Assembly: GCA_027922465.2 (NCBI GenBank)
Contig: BQMF02000139.1
Location: 682,001 to 746,000, forward strand
Reading direction: 5' to 3'
DNA: 64,000 nucleotides
Source: Turritopsis dohrnii
Taxonomy: Eukaryota; Cnidaria; Hydrozoa; Anthoathecata; Oceaniidae
Positions 46,692-56,729 of this stretch are shown here, piece after piece. The notes under the pieces are model-generated. The model had not been told where the DNA came from, made no database searches, and was given only the letters and a program-made list of their open reading frames with translations. How positions within the stretch are numbered: position 1 is the first letter of the stretch; each line of letters starts with the position of its first letter. A program made the translations under genes and the position numbers.

Positions 46692-46930
46692 TAAAAGTCT
46701 ATTTTGGTTCCTGCATTGACTTCAGGCGTATCTTCTATTATGTCTGTTTTCTTCATTTTCTTTTGAACTACCTCGCTATCACTTTCATCGGAAGTTTCTG
46801 TTATTACCAGTGCTTTTCTCTTTTCCTGTGTGGATTCCTTCCTGGAATAAGTGGGGCTATTAAAAACGTCCAATCTGTTTACAAAAGGGTCGAGAATCCC
46901 TTTAGAGCGTAAAAAATAAACAATGAACAT
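46595..46930 (-). pseudogene. Acidic ORF interrupted by MULE-like insertion
   Basis: The frame reads through KALVITETSDESDSEVVQKK and TDIIEDTPEVNAGTKIDFY, where the insertion lies. The last 30 or so codons are the transposon terminal repeat read by chance. The native part resembles in composition the acidic frame of the sister element at 7322-7624. LVIT followed by acidic residues looks like a SUMO-interacting motif. Function unknown. Confidence 0.4.
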
Positions 46931-47164
46931 GAAAACGAGCGTTAATATTATTTATCAAAACACTTTACCACTTTAGAAATTGTTTATTTATAAAAATATT
47001 GTATTCGTTGGTGAGCAAAAAGAAAAATCATAAAGAAATTATAAATATTTATGAAATTTTGTAATTAAACTAATAAGAAGAAGAATTTTGAAAAAAATGA
47101 TTTGGACCAAATATTTAGTCGGACATAATAATTAGTCGGACAAAATTTTAGTCGGACTTAGGTA

Positions 47165-48056
47165 CTTCACCTATTAAGTCAAGCAAAAAGATATAAGTAA
47201 ATAAAGAAGGCAATTTCTACAGCACGATGATTAAAGACTTGGCTCAAGGCATCTATGACAAGCAAACGCTTTAACGCTCTTGCCATATTGAACATCTATA
47301 AAGATCTTACCAAAAATTTAATTTGTTAGAAATAGCAAATGAATTTAGCTCTAAGAATGATGAACGTCTCACAGTCAATTTGGTCGATTCGTTGATAAGA
47401 ATTTTACTTAATTTTTGTTCTTAATGTTCTTTGTGTTGTGTTCTTATAAGAAATAATAAGTAACAATGAAACAAAATACATTCTTTAAGTTTGAGAGGGT
47501 GTGGTTTTAACCAATCTAGTGGGAAAAAATTTCAAAATTTTCTCTGGCGCGTCGGACCCATAGAAATACAAATACTTTTCGTATTTCTATGGTCCTCCTA
47601 TGTCACTGATTATATATGGCCCCCTCAACTTTGACATCGTGTCGACGGCCCTGTCATAAAATCTCTTCGATAGCTCAAACCCCCGATAGCTTGATCATTC
47701 GCAATGCTATTGAAAGGATTACTGAGAATATTTGCCATTGCAAAGGCTGGGTATTTTTTTTATTTCGATTTGAGTTGCATCTTGACAATTACAGGAAATC
47801 AGCAAATTCGATTACGTTTGTCAAAGCATTTGACAAACGAAAGTGATATTCTCAATGACATAAAATGATCAAATAGAAGTATTGCAAGCCATAGGCTAGT
47901 TAATAAACTTCGACATAAAATGGATGAAATAACTTAAACGACTTAAACTAGGAAGTAGTTCTCATTCGTTCAGAACCATTTTGATATTTTGGATACGAGG
48001 AGGTTGACAGTTCTCCTAATCTGTAATCCATTTTTTGTTGTTGTTGTTGCTTGATT
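47165..48056. other. Intergenic, no gene seen
   Basis: It contains a perfect inverted pair ATAGAAATAC/GTATTTCTAT (about 47560-47591) and a GTT microsatellite (about 48032-48050). The open frame at 47616-47846 has no recognisable content. Confidence 0.6.
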
Positions 48057-48174
48057 CCAGTGGACAACTTTGATGAAATACCAATGCAAATGAGTGCTTT
48101 TCTATAGAAACTTCATATTGTGTCAATAAAAATGCTGTTCATCACAGTGACTTTTTGACATTTTGCCCATAAGT
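48057..48174 (+). mobile_element. Short MITE family (CCAGT ends), copy 6
   Basis: CCAGTGGACAACTTTGATGA at one end, then GAGTGCTTTTCTATAGAAAC, TTGTGTCAATAAAAATGCTG and CAGTGACTTTTTGACATTTT. The only intergenic copy; it lies 15 bases before the Tigger element. Confidence 0.65.
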
Positions 48175-48841
48175 TTGTGGATAAAGCTACAGTTGACTCT
48201 CTCTAATCCGAACCTCCGTAATTCGAATATCTATCTTATTCGAAAAAATCTAAAGTCACTGACAAATTTCCTTAAGAAACTTTCATAAATGACTTCCCGT
48301 AATTCTGTAATTCAAAAACCTCTCTAATTCGAACTCATTTTTAGGTTCCGACGGGAAAAAATCGCTCTCTAATTCGACTTCTTATCATGTAAGGAGGCCC
48401 TTAGGTCAATCGAACTTATTTTCGAATTTCGAATTTTCATTCGAATGTTTTGATTTTTGAAAAAGAACATCAAGATCGAAAAAAAATGCTTTGGATCGAA
48501 GGACCAGACAAAATGTCAACATTGTTAGTCAGGTAGCTACTTGCAAAAAAAATTGGAAATGAGAGGGACAATGTAAAACTACTTTAAACTGTTAGATATC
48601 ATCCCTTAGAACTAGAAAATCATTACCGGAATATCTGAAATTATTTACTGGGCGTGTCCAGTACGATTTTTATTTTGATGACGTCACACACAATAAAACC
48701 AAAATTTTTTTCGAAATTTTTCAAGTATTATTATATCATTCGACAGGTTTTCTTATGCTGAATTAAAAGCCCAATTATGTCATGGTGTGATTTTGAACCT
48801 AAAAAAAGTTATTAGGGATAAACGACCTGCAACTACATGGT

Positions 48842-48983
48842 GGTGCGATTTCCTTTTCGCACCCCTCACTCTCCTTCTCTAGGATGTTTTAGGGTCAGGC
48901 TTAGGATTATTTTTATCTCCGTGATGAAGAGCCAACTAGTAAAAAAATATGGCAGTAGTGGGGTGCAAAAAGGAAATAGCGCC
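48842..48983. mobile_element. Small MITE, ATTTCCTTTTCGCACCCC ends, copy 1
   Basis: The left end GGTGCGATTTCCTTTTCGCA faces GGGTGCAAAAAGGAAATAGC at the right. A related copy is at 54863-54951. Both contain a TTAGG-like core. It lies within the insertion in the Tigger element. Confidence 0.6.
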
Positions 48984-49087
48984 CAACTGCATTATGTACA
49001 TTATTCACTAAGATTTCCTTCATTGTCACTATCGCCATCATCATTATCTTCATCAGAAGTATCGTAATCAAATTTCAAGTTTTCGCA

Positions 49088-49717
49088 TCATTCGCCACAA
49101 CCACATAAATCAATGCATTCGAGGCCGTGCGATCGATACTCGCATACTTGGGTGCAGCATTTTGATTTCGAGCAATTACAGGAAATCAACTCGATGACGT
49201 CGACTGGTGCTGCAGGAAGCAGCTTCCAGTCAATGGTTAAGACACCAGCTTCCATCTTCCATCCATGACCAATGGGACTTGGTATCTCGGGGTTGTTTTC
49301 GAGAGATCTCTCTATGACTGCTGTCACATATGACACTCGCTTGCAATGACACAATAAAGCGTCTCTTGTTGGTGGTAGTTTCTGTGGTTCGGGAGCCTTG
49401 CGACTCGAACAAAACTTTTTTGAACGGGCTTCGTTGGTGTCATTACATTTAACTGCGTACATATCGCAGACAAACGCCCAACACAGTCCAACACAGGTAG
49501 TTGAAAGTTCGCTGATGCGGATTAGAGTAACGCTATCATCCCCTTCCCCAACCAATAGTTTGATTGATTGCAATTTTTGATCTCTTTCCCGTGAGTACTC
49601 GATCAGAACAACGATTTCGGCGATGACGTCCCTACCAGAAGCTTCATTTGTTTTGTGGTCATCTTCACCAATAGATTCAATGAATGACAATAGCAATGGG
49701 TAAAGACCACATATCAA
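49088..49717 (-). pseudogene. Cysteine-rich mobile-element-associated protein remnant
   Basis: The frame of about 209 codons contains LPPTRDALLCHCKRVSYVTA, PSPIGHGWKMEAGVLTIDW and ends in ELISCNCSKSKC...CEYRSHGLECIDLCGCG. This PPT-A-L--H--R / GHGW / CxC-x-C order is one I recall from abundant, repeat-associated predicted proteins of cnidarians and other invertebrates. The cysteine tail is CXC-like. No start or full upstream region is evident, and another open frame overlaps at 49677-49892, so it is a fragment. Function unknown. Confidence 0.6.
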
Positions 49718-50289
49718 ATATCACAGCTATGAAAAAAAGTGTCGTTTGGCACAAAGGAAGACCTTTCGTCTCTTCTCCTGCCGACAGTTTTTTTTTTGTT
49801 CTTCTTTTCGTGCACCCGATAAAACATTGCTGTTTTTTCCCAGGCATAATGGAATCTTTAAGCGTTCGAAATAATAGACGGGGGTTCAACATTTTTGAAA
49901 ATAATAATGTTACAAAGACTTTTTTATGAAAACATTGAACAAAGACATCGAACGTATGTTTTTTTAAAACATTTTATTTAAAAGTAACAAGGGTTTTGTT
50001 TGTTTGTTTTTTTAAATGATACAATGAATGATTTTTTTTCATACATTGCACCCCCTGAATATGTACTTTCGATTTTCCGATTTGTCTAGAAGGAAGGAAA
50101 GATGGCGGAGAAATTTTAGTTTGTTGTTGTTGGAATAGCGTGATTTTTCTTTTTGTGATAACTTGTTTAATAAATAATTTCAGGTTCCGATAAAAAAATA
50201 ATTAATACTGATTATCTTAAGAACATATTTCACTATCTTTTGGATTGTCCCCTTCTTTGCATGGTTTCTCATTTTTTTATGCAAGTAGC

Positions 50290-51560
50290 TGCCTGGACAA
50301 CGCAAGGAGCATAGCCTTGAAATCAAATACAAAGCCCTGTTAGAGTTTGAAAAAGGCAAATCAAACAAAGATGTCTCAAAATTATTTGGAGTTCCATCAA
50401 ATACGCTGTCTACTTGGAAAAAGAATAAATCAAAAATCGTGGAAGCATTCCAGAAAGGTAGTACTTCTACCAAAAGAGTTAAGGTAGATACATACGACCA
50501 AGTAAATCAAACTGTGCTTCGGTGGTTTACAAAAATGCGTACTGAAAACGTTCCTGTCAACGCTATCTTAATCAAGGAGAAAACCTTATACCTTGCAGGG
50601 GAACTTAAGGCTGAAGAATTTCAAGCTTCAGATGGATGGTTGCAAAAATGGAAACACAGGTTGGTTGGTTGATTTTTTTACTATAAACTCTACACTGTTA
50701 ACGTTAATTAATAATTAAATGATTTACAACAGATTTGGTAGTTTTTCTTTAATAATATTGATGTACTTTTCTTACTTGATTTGTAACACTGTAAAGACTG
50801 CTAACCTTTAAGGTTTGATTTACACCTCGTTAAACTTTATCAATTTTTTTTATAGATTCGGAGTTTCCTTTAAAACGATTGTGGGTGAAGCGAAGTCTGA
50901 AACTGACGAAATGACTGCCCCGTGGCGGTAAACAACCTTGCCGACTATCCTGTCCCGATATTTTCAACGCTGATGAATTTGGGCTGTTCTATCAGTGCGT
51001 GCCTGACAAGACCTACCATTTTACCAAAGAAAAATGCACTGGAGGAAAAAAAAGCAAGGCGCGTCTAACTGGAATGGCTGCCGGAAATGCGGGAAAGGTT
51101 ACCAATGTTCGTAATCGGGAAATCAAAAAATCCCCGTTGCTTCAAAGGCGTAAAACACATCCCTTGCCGGTATCGAGCTCAACACAAAAGTTGGATGAAC
51201 TCTGAATTGTTCGAGGGTCTGAATTGTTCGTGGGTCAGAGAACTTGATCGAAGCTTTGGTGTCAAAAAGAGAACAGTGGCACTGATTATAGATAACTGCC
51301 ATGCTCATCCAGAGGTCTCAGGACTTAAATGGGTGGAAATAATCTTTCTTCCGCCTAATACCACGTCGATTACTCAGCCCATGGATCAAGGTATTATCCG
51401 ATCCTTAAAGGCAAAGTATCGTTCCCTTGCCGTTAAAAAGCAGATTCAAAATTTGGAAAAGCAAGGTGACTTGCCCAAATTTCTCTCTGTAATTCGATTT
51501 TTTTACTCCCGTCCTTCGAAATTCGAATTAGAGAGACCTCCCTTAATTCGAAAAGCTCTC
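50290..51560 (+). pseudogene. Tigger transposase, broken
   Basis: The first part has the psq/CENP-B type helix-turn-helix (KSNKDVSKLFGVPSNTLSTW) and a second DNA-binding domain (AEEFQASDGWLQKWKHR). An intron about 50659-50856 probably joins KHR to FGVSFKTIVGEAKS. The catalytic part shows NADEFGLFYQ (first Asp), LIIDNCHAHP (second Asp) and QPMDQGI (third Asp), a DDD triad of pogo type. A stop after TAPWR near 50930, a frame change near 51090-51120 and loss of the C-terminus make it inactive. Confidence 0.9.
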
Positions 51561-52300
51561 TAATTCGAAAAAATAATTGTCCCCATTGGAGGTCGAGTTA
51601 GAGAGAGTCAACTGTATTTTTGTTGAATCATACATTACATGCGGATTTCGATGAAAGTACGTTGTAGCTTTCTCATCTTACAGCTTTCCATTAATATTTT
51701 GCATTTTCTCCAAACTTTTGTGTTGATATGTTCAGTGTTTATAAAATGCTGCAATATTATAAAACTATGCAGAAACTACGACACAAATCAAGACAGCGTA
51801 AAATATTTTTAATTTTATCGCAAACATTTAATGGCATAATCACCAAAAAATACAATGTCTTCACAACTTGAACATTGGTTTCATTGTCTGAAAAAGAGAA
51901 TGTTCTCCTCAAATCATCTGTACAATGTGCTCTCGCCGTTATTCAATTTCCGCGCGCTATGCGTAGGAAATTGTTTGGTTTACATATTCTATCTATCTAT
52001 CTAACTATCTGACTGTCTATGTAACAGTTTTTTGCCGTTTTCGGAAAGTCCGTTCGGATTCCGGATTGTTAGTTTATTCAGAATAGTTAATGACTGACCT
52101 ATGCTAGGAACTTAGGACAGGTTTGACTAAAATTGGGCAATTTAGACAAGGTGCTGATTTAGAAGTTGACGGTCATTTTGTCAGACTTGACTAAAATTGG
52201 ACAATTTGGGCCCACGTCTGTTTACTTGTGCGGCGAGAGCGAATCTTATTGTGAGCATGCGCAATAGAAACAAGACTCGAGACGGAGAAGAAACAGGCAA

Positions 52301-52352
52301 ATGGCGGTGGCACAAATTTTACTTGTGTTTACCATTTCAGGTTATTCAATAG
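52301..52352 (+). CDS. Possible signal-peptide first exon (speculative)
   Basis: ATG at 52301 opens MAVAQILLVFTISGYSIG and meets a GTAATC donor at 52353. The hydrophobic run suits a secretion signal. GAGCATGCGCAA, close to the NRF1 site, lies about 45 bases upstream. No downstream exon could be linked, so this may be chance. Confidence 0.15.
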
Positions 52353-52658
52353 GTAATCTAGAATAATTAACCCAGTTTAATATTGGAAATGATTACCTGA
52401 TGATGGAACTTGTTATTCGTAAATCTATTTTGAAGAAAAATCGAGGAAGAAAATAAAATTTTGTCAACAAACATTATGTGTTCGACATGTAAATTTTACT
52501 GAATTTCTACCTACCAAATCGCAGACAAAACGAATTTTCCTTGAAATACTACTATGTGTATGTGATTCTTCCATCTTTTATCTAATATTTTTTTAAGATG
52601 TCTTGGTTGTATCTGTTTTTTTATTCAATTTTCAAAGCTCTTTTGTGGCCCACCCGTT

Positions 52659-54865
52659 CATGGGTAGGGTGGTCAAACAATGCAATGTTTTCATTAGAAT
52701 ATTAGATTTTTAGAAAAAATGTTCAGACAACTTAGAAAAACTGCCATAACTTCCCTCAAAATTGTCAAAACTGTATGAATTTTTTTTTTTAAATGTACAG
52801 AATTTACTGCTGATTCTAAATATATAAGTATCTAAGCCATAGGGGAACTTGTGTTCGCACATTTTAACTAAAAACTGACCTCGGTAAAATCTTCGTACCC
52901 TGGTATGTTTGATAGCAAAGCGCGGAAGAGCATCGGACAGCGGTTAAAAACGGTTTTTTGCAACGCACGCGCAAGACAATAAAGTTTCCCGCCATATATT
53001 TTTCTTCGCGATTATCCTCCCGAAAGACCTTGAAAATGCAAATCAAAGTTCATTTTCAAAAATTTTTTAAATGTTCATTTCGAATTTGCCGAAGAAAGTG
53101 ACATCGTTTGAAAGCTTAGGCATTGTAGATTAATGCTGTGAAGTTTGTTTTATTATATAATTGTTTGCTCTCGCGCAGTTTTCCATTAAGTAACCCCAGG
53201 TAGCAAAACATTTTTTACTGGCGATTAATTTTTTTTTTTCAGAAATTAATTTACGTCATCAAGTGATTTGATTGGTTAATAAGATTAAACAAAATGGCAG
53301 AATCGAATATAAACAAAGTTTTATGTTGAGACTCCCGTGCTTCACTCATGCTAAGTTCTCATATTCCTGGATGTTGGGAACCCGAAAATCATAAAAACAC
53401 TTCAAAAACCTTTCCAAATTTATTTGCTGTTGTTGAAAATCAGTCTCTTTCAAATTTATTGATTGGGAAAGCTATAAATTCATTGTCTGATCAGGATTTT
53501 TTGAGAAAATTAGAAAACCATCTAACTTTGTGATGAAAATAAATAATTGCATAACAAGGAATTCCCCTTACATGTATGAAATGGTAGAGGAACCTTATGT
53601 TGTTGGTGTATCAACAACAACTTCTTTGTCTTTTCGTATACTGATATTTACTGACATTTAGAGACTGATAGATTTGTTTTTTGCATCACACTTTTATTTC
53701 AGAGTGATAAGTTTAAGTAAACAGAGACTGCAGCAGCAGGTTTTGATTAAACCCATAAAAAATTTTACTCATTCTTTTGCATATTTTCTAAACTAAAATG
53801 AAAAATGGATCATCGCATTGAGATGCATTTACAGTTGATTTTATTAAGAACCTGCAATTTATAAAAAAAACATTATATATTTGGCAAATTTTTATTCATA
53901 AGTTAGGTTTTGGAAAAATTTCATTCCATTCATGTAAGCTCAATTATGTAATTTTGTATATAAAGTAACACGATAATTATGCATATGTAATTATGATAAT
54001 TTATGCAAGTTCGGTTCTTAATTGACACTTGGCACTTGGAATGAATTCTTTGGGCTGAAATAGTTAAGTGTGGCAAATTTCATTTCATTCATGTGAGTGC
54101 AAGACATATATAGAAATTTAGAGATTTGCATAAAATAACAAGATAATTATGCATAAATTATGCTAATTTATGCAATTTTGGTTCTTAATTTTGAATTATC
54201 GACACTTGGAATGAATTCTTTGGACTGAAAAGTTAAGTGTGGAAATTTTCATTTCATTTCATTCATGTAAGCACAAGATATTGCAATTTAGGGATTCAAC
54301 GCATAATTATGCTAATTCATGCAATTTTGGTTCTTAATTTCAAACTTTAATCTGATAAATAATAAAATGAATTTCTCAAATCGAAAAACTTCCATGTTGA
54401 AAATTTCATTTGATTTGATTTACATGAGCACAAGATATTACACATTACAGAATGCAAGCATCATTATTTGTTATAATTACTACGTAATTATGCTAATTTA
54501 TGCAGTTTAGGTTTGGAATTTCGAACTTTGATTCTCGGAAACGAATTTCTCAGACCAAAATACATTTATACTGAAAATTTCATTGAATTTCGTTCATTCA
54601 ATCAAAAGTTATTGTTAATTTTGTATAAACAGTTAATACAAAACCATTCATTTTGGTGCCACTTTCTTCCTAATAGTCCCTTCATAAATAATTCCCAAAA
54701 GTAGCCAATTTTTCAGTGTTTTAAATTTGAATAACTTTTGATTGGGTTGGAGTTAGAAGGTGGTTGACCCCTCGTTGGATTGCATTTTTAAAGCTCTTTG
54801 TAATGATATAGTTTTCATTATCATACCTAAAAAACAAAGTTTTTCATTGACCACCCTATCATGGG
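52659..54865. repeat. 2.2 kb region bounded by an inverted pair
   Basis: TCATGGGTAGGGTGGTCAA (52659-52677) is repeated inverted with one small indel at 54847-54865. Between them lies AT-rich sequence including the tandem array 53915-54710. It may be an old transposon. No gene seen. Confidence 0.45.
53915..54710 (+). repeat. Imperfect long-unit tandem array
   Basis: About five diverged units of roughly 140-170 bases. Each contains AAATTTCATTTCATTCATGT, a CACAAGAT block, ATAATTATGCTAATTTATGC and TTTTGGTTCTTAATTT. The drift between units shows it is old. Confidence 0.75.
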
Positions 54866-54951
54866 CGCTATTTCCTTTTCGCATCCCCCCTCCCCCCTCC
54901 CTAAATGTATCTGATCCTAACCCTAACCCTGACCCTAAAACAAATAGCACC
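54863..54951. mobile_element. Small MITE, ATTTCCTTTTCGCA ends, copy 2
   Basis: Starts GGGCGCTATTTCCTTTTCGC and ends AAAACAAATAGCACC. The core includes CCTAACCCTAACCCTGACCC, which resembles animal telomere repeats but is very short. Confidence 0.5.
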
Positions 54952-55125
54952 TTATGGTGTTGCTGTCATCCAACCGACCTGATTTGTGCCAACTTTTTTT
55001 GTAATACTTGTCGCGGGCCATTCATTAAAGTTTTGTACGTTGAGTCAAAAACTCTGTCTCTACAAAAATTTGTTCACTTAGTAGTAGAAGTATCCTCTAG
55101 CTATAAGAAAGTAGTGGTGCTTTCT

Positions 55126-56588
55126 CAGGGTTGCCACAGACCTTTGGCAACAAAATTTCCAGACACAACCATACGATTGATACTTTTTTTCCAGAATCTT
55201 AGTTTAAAAATGATATATTTTTTCCAGACAAAACTTAAAAAAGGCACTAATTTTCCAGACACACAGAAAATACTACTTACTTAAGTCTATTGGCTAATTT
55301 CACAGATACCGAGGCGAAACAGAATTGAAGGAAATTATCAACAGGTGGTTTGCAGCCAAAATCAGACAAGTTAATTTCTTGGGTTTTTCAAGGCATTTTC
55401 TCAAGTGAGCAGAACTGTTCTCATTTGAACTAATGGTAATTTGGGATCTGTGTCTGTTACATATTAACCACAATGTAGCATTAACTACTTTGCTTATTGG
55501 GAGCATAGGTTTAACTGAGATGTTCAAAATTATAGATGACACATCTCACCTACTTTTTAACTCACTTCAAGGCAAAAAGTAAGAAAACTTGTAACATTTC
55601 AATAAAAAATATCAGAAAAAATGTAAGTGACGATGTAAAGGTCAGCTGCCTACGCTGCTGTACTTTTCATGCAAAACATCTTATTGTCGCTGAAAGAAAA
55701 GCAAGCAATTGTAGAAAAGGCACCATCATTTTAAACAATTGCAAAAAGTGACAGTAAGCAAGTGTTCAGAAGTTCATTTGAGCTAAGCTCCTATACGCTA
55801 ATAATTAAAATTTTAATTAAGAACACTCAAATTTTATCTTAGTTCATGAGAATAAGAGCCTGGTGATGTATGATTATATAGAAAAAGTTCAGCACAAATG
55901 AAATTCTGAACATTTGAATACAGTCACTAATGCAATAATTAACAGAGGCAATGTTTCTTTGGCAGTAAGGCCATGTGGATTCATGTGAATAAATTAAACA
56001 AGCAAATGCAGTAACAAACAATTGCACAACTACATTGGCTTAGATCAAGCCAAAAACTACTACAACTACTACGGCTAAGCATGAAGTGGTAAAAGGCAAC
56101 AAGTTATGAACTGGTTCCTTGGCCAGGACCTTCACACTTTTAACCTTTTTCAGACCAGTGGCTACTGGTCTAAAAATGGTTAAAAGTGCAAAGGTCCTGT
56201 TATTGCTAGGAGAAACAGACGGTAAAGAATGTAAACAGCTTTGCATTTTGTAAGGTACTCAATTAGAACACTGGCTGGCTAATACTAATCATCTTGCACT
56301 TAGAAATCAACATTAACTGTAAAGAAGCTAGCTGTCAGATTTGACAGAAACAAGGTCTGAGTGGCAAAATAAAATATGAACATCTATCAATGAGCTCCGA
56401 ATTCAATTTTACTACTTCCTGCTTACAAGAAAATACACAAAGCATGCTTAATTTTTTTCAGCACTAGTCAAATAAAATTTCCAGACATTTCCAGACAAAT
56501 ACTCAAAATTCCAGACAATTTCCAGAATTTCCAGACTTTTCCAGACACAAGCCAATTTCCAGACATTTTTCCAGACGTGGCAACCCTG
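55126..56588. mobile_element. hAT-like non-autonomous element (CAGGGTTGCCAC ends)
   Basis: Perfect 12-base inverted ends CAGGGTTGCCAC are flanked by TTTCT on both sides. The subterminal regions are packed with TTTCCAGACA motifs (about four on the left, about seven on the right, same strand), likely transposase binding sites. CAGGGTTGCCA is a familiar hAT terminus, although the 5-base flank is shorter than the usual 8. It carries a strong hairpin at 56125-56198. Confidence 0.8.
56125..56198. repeat. 35-bp stem hairpin
   Basis: AGGACCTTCACACTTTTAAC continuing to AGACCAGT (56125-56159) faces its near-perfect inverse (56163-56198) across about four bases. Only a few mismatches or bulges. The size is within the range of precursors of small RNAs, but such stems also arise simply from inverted repeats. 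Confidence 0.75.
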
Positions 56589-56729
56589 TTTCTGTTGAAT
56601 ACAGGCAGACAATGGATTTAGCTCTACGTCATTTTTTTTATATTTACCAAACTGATCCTAAGTTGAAATTTGAACTTAAACACATATTGGTGATACCTGT
56701 CTTGATGGAGGAGATCTTCCACATATATA

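Larger units (their letters stand above)
43759..47162. mobile_element. CCTTATCGGACAAAA element with a nested insertion
   Basis: The left end CCTTATCGGACAAAACTTAG follows a TA and matches the ends of the 6730-7868 element. The right end has the same TTAGTCGGACAAAATTTTAG modules but a diverged terminus before TA (47163-47164). Removing the nested element 44052-46691 leaves about 0.76 kb, close to the size of the other member. Its remaining interior carries an acidic open frame (46595-46930, - strand). Confidence 0.65.
48190..51614 (+). mobile_element. Tigger (pogo superfamily) transposon, damaged
   Basis: The ends are CAGTTGACTCTCTCTAAT and its inverse, flanked by TA on both sides. Spaced TAATTCGAA motifs continue inward at both ends, as usual for this group. 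A decayed transposase occupies 50290-51560. Between about 48450 and 50170 the element was invaded by foreign sequence holding a cysteine-rich gene remnant and a small MITE. A diverged end of the same family is at 5345-5514. Confidence 0.9.
54960..56720 (+). pseudogene. Unknown open frame split by hAT-like element
   Basis: A frame with VLYVESKTLSLQKFVHLVVE and SSSYKKVVVLS runs to 55125. It resumes in register at 56594 (VEYRQTMDLALRHFFYIYQT and on to about 56720) if the element and one TTTCT are removed. The clean continuation supports both the element borders and an original coding frame. I do not recognise the protein. Confidence 0.4.

Noticed and set aside
54915..54940. CCTAACCCTAACCCTGACCC resembling telomere repeats
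   Set aside because: Only about three units, inside a small MITE copy; too short for an internal telomere tract.
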